This document shows positions 7,020-10,485 of a stretch of DNA of 10,485 nt, in pieces. A program made the position numbers and the translations under genes. This DNA comes from Balneolales bacterium (lineage in GTDB: Bacteria > Bacteroidota > Rhodothermia > Balneolales > Natronogracilivirgulaceae). The notes under the pieces are model-generated. The model saw nothing but the letters and a program-made list of their open reading frames with translations, was not told the origin of the DNA and made no database searches. The stretch covers positions 1 to 10,485 of the forward strand of contig SLQI01000100.1 of the NCBI GenBank assembly GCA_007131535.1, given 5' to 3'. Numbering within the stretch: the first letter of the stretch is position 1; the number at the start of each line of letters is the position of its first letter.

Positions 7020-7041
7020 AAAAGGTTTAATGAATGGCTAA
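7020..7041 (+). promoter_or_regulatory. spt translation start: AAAAGG site and overlapping micro-ORF
   Basis: AAAAGG at 7020-7025 lies eight bases before the chosen ATG (7034), a purine-rich site in an otherwise Shine-Dalgarno-poor window. A second ATG at 7030 opens a three-codon frame, ATGAATGGCTAA (Met-Asn-Gly-stop, 7030-7041), that overlaps the spt start in another frame and could compete with it. Confidence 0.4.
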
Positions 7042-8275
7042 TTATAAGTCAGACCGTAAGTCGTCAGACATATTTACCAAAGCTTACGAATTTACAAAGG
7101 CAGATGAGGTAAAAGCTCAAGGGCTATACCCATACTTCAAGCCGCTTACCGAAACTGACGGTAACGAGGTCGTTATTGACGGTAAACGGGTTATAATGGC
7201 GGGGTCGAATAATTATTTAGGCTTAACCAATGATCCCCGAACCCTTGAAGCGGCACAGCAAGCGATCCGCAAGTATGGAACCGGCTGCACCGGCTCCCGC
7301 TACTTGAACGGTACACTCGATCTGCATCTCGAACTTGAAGATCGTTTGGCCGCTTTTATGGAAAAAGAGTCCTGTGTACTGTTCAGTACCGGGTATCAAA
7401 CCAATGAAGGCTCTATCCAGACATTGGGCGGCCGAAATGATGTTATTTTCTCCGATAAAGACAACCATGCGTGCATAGTAGTCGGAACGCTGTGTTCCAA
7501 TGCAAAAACCGTGCGATACCAGCATGGCGATATGGACCATCTCCGGATGCTGCTGGAACGCGAGGACCCCGATAAAGGTAAAATTATTGTAAGTGACGGG
7601 GTGTTCTCGATGTCCGGTAAAATTGCCAATGTGCCGGAGATCGTTAAACTTGCCAAAGAGTTTAATGCCCGGATTTATCTCGATGATGCCCATGCCATCG
7701 GTGTATTAGGTGAAACCGGCAAGGGGTCTGCTTCTTATTTCGGATTGCTGGATGAAGTGGATCTCGTCAGCGGAACTTTCTCAAAATCATTTGCTTCACT
7801 CGGCGGCTTCATTGTCGGTGAACGTGCCGTAATAGAGTATATCAGACATTATTCACCCGCCCATATCTTCAGTGCGTCCATGCCGCCGGCAAATGTTGCT
7901 ACTGTTCTTAAGGCGCTTGAAATTCTCGAAGAAGAACCCTGGAGATTGCGACGCCTGGAAGAAATTTCCAACTATATGAGGGATGGACTTAACAGTCTCG
8001 GCTACAACGTCTGGGATAGCCAGAGTCCGATAATTCCCGTTGTCATCGGTGATATGATGGAGTGCTTTACATTCTGGCACGATCTGTTTGAGACCGGAGT
8101 TTACGTAAATGCCGTCATACCGCCGGCTGTGCCGCACGGTCAGGCCCTGGTAAGAACCAGCTATATGGCTACTCATACCAACGAACAGCTCGATGCTATT
8201 CTCGAAGCGTTCAGGATTGTAGGAATTAAAAATGGTATCATAGACCGAAACGGTCATTCTTTAATAGAAGCTTAA
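7034..8275 (+). CDS. spt: Serine palmitoyltransferase-like alpha-oxoamine synthase (PLP)
   Basis: The 413-residue product is a fold-type I PLP enzyme of the alpha-oxoamine synthase family, which condenses an amino acid with an acyl-CoA (or acyl-ACP) with loss of CO2. The length and motifs fit soluble bacterial serine palmitoyltransferase, the first step of sphingolipid synthesis (3-ketosphinganine formation): SNNYLGL (58-64), YGTGCTGSRYLNGT (81-94), the PLP-stacking histidine in DNHA (H145), SDGVFSMSG (187-195), DDAH (D218/H220), the PLP lysine K251 in SGTFSKSFASLGGF, and LVRTSYMATHT (372-382) with R374 in the position of the substrate-binding arginine of the Sphingomonas enzyme. The N-terminal YPYFKPL is also typical of FCB Spt. 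Glycine C-acetyltransferase (Kbl) and 8-amino-7-oxononanoate synthase (BioF) are the alternatives; TFSKSFASLGGF and the absence of kbl/tdh or bio neighbours favour Spt. It starts an operon with the GNAT-like gene and has its own promoter. Confidence 0.87.
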   Translation: MANYKSDRKSSDIFTKAYEFTKADEVKAQGLYPYFKPLTETDGNEVVIDGKRVIMAGSNNYLGLTNDPRTLEAAQQAIRKYGTGCTGSRYLNGTLDLHLELEDRLAAFMEKESCVLFSTGYQTNEGSIQTLGGRNDVIFSDKDNHACIVVGTLCSNAKTVRYQHGDMDHLRMLLEREDPDKGKIIVSDGVFSMSGKIANVPEIVKLAKEFNARIYLDDAHAIGVLGETGKGSASYFGLLDEVDLVSGTFSKSFASLGGFIVGERAVIEYIRHYSPAHIFSASMPPANVATVLKALEILEEEPWRLRRLEEISNYMRDGLNSLGYNVWDSQSPIIPVVIGDMMECFTFWHDLFETGVYVNAVIPPAVPHGQALVRTSYMATHTNEQLDAILEAFRIVGIKNGIIDRNGHSLIEA

Positions 8276-8278
8276 CTG

Positions 8279-9412
8279 GTGAGCAGTAGTAATACTCCGG
8301 ATTTTCAACAAGCGGTATTTGTATCTACGGCGGAAGAATTTCGGGACTTCCTGGAATTCCCTTACAAGCATTATAGCGGGGATAAAAACTGGGTTCCTCC
8401 TTTGCGTATCATGCAGAAACATCTGCTGGATACTAAAAAGAACCCGTTCTATAAACATGCCGAAATCGCCCTGTTTCTGACCTACTATAACGGGAAACCA
8501 GCCGGACGCATAGCTGCGATTGATAACAAGGCATACAACGAATATAATGGCTCTAAAACCGGATTCTTCGGTTTCTTTGAGTGTGTTGACTACCAGGGTA
8601 GCGCAAATCTATTGTTCAAAGTAGCTCAGGATTGGCTGAAGGATCGGGGGCTGACTACCTTCATCGGACCTATGAGTCCCGGTATGCTTGATGAAATCGG
8701 TATTCAGGTAGATGGGTTTGATCATAAACCCGCCTTAATGATGCCGTACTCCAAACCGTATTATGATAAACTGATCCAGGGCGCCGGATATCAGAAAGCA
8801 GTGGATCTATATGCTTATAAAGTTACTAAAGAAACGGTAGCTTTAGCCCGCACTGAAAAAGCCGATGAAATTGTCAGGAAACGTACTCCCGGCTTGAATG
8901 TCCGCCGGATCAATCTGAGGCGAACTAAAAAGGAAGTCGAAATTATTCATCATATATTCAATGAAGCCTGGAAAAAGAACTGGGGATTCTCCAGGGTAAG
9001 TCTGGATGAGTTTTATGATCTGGCAAAAGGCATAAAAAAAATTATCGATCCGGATTTTGCCCACATTGCTGAAGTTGACGGAAAACCCGTCGCTTTTTCA
9101 ATTGCCCTGCCTGATCTGAATCAGGCATTGCAGCACCTTGATGGCAGCCTGTGGCCGACAGGCTGGATGAAGCTACTCTACCATAAGCGCAAGATAAATC
9201 AGATACGAACAGCTCTGATGGGGGTGCTTCCGGAATATCAAAAAAGGGGGATAGATATACTGCTGCATCGGGAGGCTATAAAAAACGGACTGGGTAAAGG
9301 GTTTGTAGCCGCTGAGATGAGTTGGTTATTGGAAACCAATTCAAATATGATTTCAGTTGCTGAGAAAATCGGCGGCTACAAGGAAAAAGTTTATCGCTTG
9401 TATCAGAAATAA
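8279..9412 (+). CDS. GNAT-like acyltransferase paired with spt; candidate bacterial ceramide synthase
   Basis: The 377-residue product belongs to an acyl-CoA N-acyltransferase (GNAT)-like family often annotated only as hypothetical or N-acetyltransferase. It has two lobes. The N-terminal half includes FPYKHYSGDKNWVPPLR (27-43), the strand NGKPAGRIAAIDN (71-83), FFGFFECVDYQ (96-106) and GPMSPGMLDEIGIQVDGFD (130-148). The C-terminal GNAT core includes HIAEVDGKPVAFSIALPDLN (262-281) and the beta4/acyl-CoA loop MGVLPEYQKRGID (314-326), and ends EMSWLLETNSNM...KIGGYKEKVYRLYQK. No signal peptide or membrane helix is seen. It starts with GTG three bases after the spt stop, so the two are probably translated together; there is no strong Shine-Dalgarno. 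Bacterial ceramide synthase (bCerS, known from Caulobacter) is a GNAT-related acyltransferase, so N-acylation of the sphingoid base is the leading idea. The assignment rests on family and context, not on diagnostic residues. Confidence 0.85.
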   Translation: MSSSNTPDFQQAVFVSTAEEFRDFLEFPYKHYSGDKNWVPPLRIMQKHLLDTKKNPFYKHAEIALFLTYYNGKPAGRIAAIDNKAYNEYNGSKTGFFGFFECVDYQGSANLLFKVAQDWLKDRGLTTFIGPMSPGMLDEIGIQVDGFDHKPALMMPYSKPYYDKLIQGAGYQKAVDLYAYKVTKETVALARTEKADEIVRKRTPGLNVRRINLRRTKKEVEIIHHIFNEAWKKNWGFSRVSLDEFYDLAKGIKKIIDPDFAHIAEVDGKPVAFSIALPDLNQALQHLDGSLWPTGWMKLLYHKRKINQIRTALMGVLPEYQKRGIDILLHREAIKNGLGKGFVAAEMSWLLETNSNMISVAEKIGGYKEKVYRLYQK

Positions 9413-9951
9413 GTTTTTACGGGTTGATGCTGCATTTGGGATGAAAGGAGACCCGTGGTTGAGGGTGTTCCGGCCAATCACTCATCGCTAATCTGCACAC
9501 GTTGATCTGCTATCGTTAATCCGACCAAGTTGATGCAGATGTCCGGGGAGAGTCACAATTGTTAGCCGTTGCACTTATAATCAGGCAAGACCGTCGGATA
9601 GCAGGGTAACGGTTTGTGATATCAGATTTTTTAATTTCCGGAAATCATTTAATATGATAATGGTCGTATCACGTAATTGCTGCTGAATTCATTTGTAAAT
9701 ATAGCAGTAAATCCGTTATTTAGGGATGTGATAAAAAGCTTTAGCTAACCGGTCTAAAAGTCCGTTTGTAAGGGCTCGGACTGAAGCACTCCGGAGATCA
9801 TTAAAGTGGTTAGGATTTCGGAGTAACGGTTTGCAAAGTAAAAAAACAACCAAAGGCAGGCGCTATTGAACGATATGATCGTCCGGTTTGTAATTCGGAA
9901 CGGTAGACGATTTGTGTGCCTGAATAAAATATTCACCCTAATGCTGATTCT
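9413..9951. other. Second long non-coding region, upstream of the E1 gene
   Basis: These 539 bases have no supported gene. Visible items: ACGGGT (9419-9424) and ACCCGT (9451-9456), an inverted pair just after the GNAT stop with a 26-base loop and no T-run, so not a clear terminator; a direct repeat GTAACGGTTTG at 9606-9616 and 9823-9833; a palindrome CTCCGGAG (9789-9796); and an inverted repeat ACGAT-ATG-ATCGT (9870-9882) close to the E1 start. No tRNA, riboswitch or insertion element is recognisable. Confidence 0.55.
9866..9894 (+). promoter_or_regulatory. Weak sigma70-like promoter with embedded palindrome before E1
   Basis: TTGAAC (9866-9871) and TGTAAT (9889-9894) are 17 bases apart, and the inverted repeat ACGAT-ATG-ATCGT (9870-9882) sits across the first box and the spacer, where a repressor could act. 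No TAnnTTTG match was found between 9413 and 9951, so this is the best alternative I can see, and a weak one for an FCB organism. Confidence 0.22.
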
Positions 9952-10485
9952 ATGAGTGTCAAAACTCTAAGTAAGCCGGCCTCTCTGATTCCTTCGGACA
10001 GTGAATACAAGGTTCGATCCTCTTCAATCAAAAAGTTTAAAAAGGATGAGTTGCTTGAAGTTTATCGAACCATGAATTTGTCAAGGAGGCTTGATGATAA
10101 AATGCTGACTTTGCTCAAGCAGGGTCGTGGTTTTTTCCATATCGGTGCTTCGGGACACGAAGCTGCGCAGCTTGCGGCAACTAAAAGCATGACACCCGGT
10201 AAGGACTGGGGGCTACCTTACTATCGGGATATGGCTTTTGCACTTGGTATGGGGATGACTTCCAGGCAAATGCTTTCCGCTCACCTGAGTAAAGTGACGG
10301 ATACCTCCTACGGCAAACAAATGCCATCGCATTTCAACAGTCGCGATCATCGGATTGTGTCGGTATCCAGTGCTATTGGAGCTCAGTTTCTGCCCGGCCT
10401 GGGTATTGGTCTGGCCAATAATTTATTGGGTGAAGACGAAGTGGCGTATATTTCAACCGGTGATGGAGGCACCTCTGAAGGTTCG
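9952..10485 (+). CDS. Thiamine-diphosphate 2-oxo-acid dehydrogenase E1, N-terminal part (3' truncated)
   Basis: An open frame of exactly 178 codons starts at ATG 9952 and runs off the window end; an in-frame TAA at 9925 leaves no better upstream start. It encodes the alpha-type E1 component that decarboxylates a 2-oxo acid and passes the acyl group to the lipoyl E2. Visible family residues: VYRTMNLSRRLDDKM (37-51), FHIGASGHEAAQLAA (62-76), PYYRDMAFALGMG (89-101), GKQMPSHF (121-128), SAIGAQFLPGLGIGLA (140-155), and the start of the ThDP/Mg motif GDGGTSEGS (170-178). These fit the branched-chain 2-oxoisovalerate dehydrogenase E1 alpha group, which in many FCB bacteria is a fused alpha-beta protein; fusion cannot be checked here. 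Pyruvate or acetoin dehydrogenase E1 alpha are alternatives. No Shine-Dalgarno is evident. Confidence 0.92.
   Translation, partial: MSVKTLSKPASLIPSDSEYKVRSSSIKKFKKDELLEVYRTMNLSRRLDDKMLTLLKQGRGFFHIGASGHEAAQLAATKSMTPGKDWGLPYYRDMAFALGMGMTSRQMLSAHLSKVTDTSYGKQMPSHFNSRDHRIVSVSSAIGAQFLPGLGIGLANNLLGEDEVAYISTGDGGTSEGS

Larger units (their letters stand above)
6079..7033. other. Long AT-richer non-coding region upstream of spt
   Basis: About 955 bases contain no convincing protein gene in any frame; open frames are short and have no recognisable similarity. It is visibly more A/T-rich than the genes on either side and rich in T and A runs. Structure I can see: the weak terminator at 6107-6127; ATTAAA-N7-TTTAAT at 6327-6345 followed by a T8 run at 6362-6369; a possible nested hairpin with CTTGAAAA (6390-6397) pairing with TTTTCAAG (6434-6441) and inner CAAAG/CTTTG (6410-6414/6427-6431); a small hairpin CATTG-CAAAA-CAATG (6704-6718); and the spt promoter at 6967-6997. 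No tRNA cloverleaf, known riboswitch, insertion sequence or CRISPR repeat is apparent. It could hold an sRNA, a long leader or gene debris. Confidence 0.6.

Noticed and set aside
7223..7693. 156-codon minus-strand ORF opposite spt
   Set aside because: Antisense to the most conserved part of spt (SRYLNGT through DDAH); an overlap artefact.
9419..9456. ACGGGT...ACCCGT inverted pair as a terminator after the GNAT-like gene
   Set aside because: The loop is 26 bases and no T-run follows, so it does not fit a rho-independent terminator.
9754..9936. 60-codon minus-strand ORF before the E1 gene
   Set aside because: Low-complexity product with no recognisable domain and no start signal; it covers the likely E1 promoter.

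Overview
The window looks like chromosomal DNA from the Bacteroidota/Balneolota/Rhodothermota (FCB) side of the bacterial tree. The reasons are a serine palmitoyltransferase-like gene, two perfect matches to the Bacteroidota-type promoter element TAnnTTTG, several tightly packed genes with no clear Shine-Dalgarno sequence, frequent GTG starts, and proteins typical of that group. This placement is inference; no rRNA or tRNA gene is present to confirm it. I see no mobile element, CRISPR array or phage gene.

Layout. Positions 1-299 (+) hold the C-terminal end of a GH20 beta-N-acetylhexosaminidase. A 66-base gap separates it from a convergent four-gene minus-strand block, read from 4808 down to 366: an NAD(P)-dependent epimerase/dehydratase-like SDR, a secreted propeller-plus-Ig-like protein, MutY, and a TIGR02757/DUF2400 protein. 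The genes touch or overlap (TAATG overlap, 6-base gap, 1-base gap), so the block is very probably one operon. A divergent intergenic region (4809-4929) carries an imperfect 16-base direct repeat and a TATATTTG element, and leads to a plus-strand GT4 glycosyltransferase with a GTG start. Then come about 955 AT-richer bases with no convincing gene (6079-7033). These end in a good FCB-type promoter (TTTG-N19-TATATTTG) in front of a two-gene unit: a serine palmitoyltransferase-like alpha-oxoamine synthase, and 3 bases later a 377-residue GNAT-like protein. A second gene-free stretch of 539 bases (9413-9951) precedes the start of a thiamine-diphosphate 2-oxo-acid dehydrogenase E1 gene that runs off the window.

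How the genes may work together. The most interesting reading is a bacterial sphingolipid (ceramide) locus. Spt would condense an amino acid (serine) with an acyl thioester; the GNAT-like protein is a candidate N-acyltransferase (bacterial ceramide synthase type); the SDR is a candidate for the reductase that removes the 3-keto group; the GT4 enzyme is a candidate for adding a sugar headgroup. The E1 gene downstream belongs to a family that includes enzymes making branched acyl-CoA primers, which feed the iso-branched chains common in FCB sphingolipids. The Spt call is well supported by sequence; the other pathway roles are inferred from family and proximity. MutY (oxidative DNA repair) is clear and appears to share its transcript with envelope-type genes.
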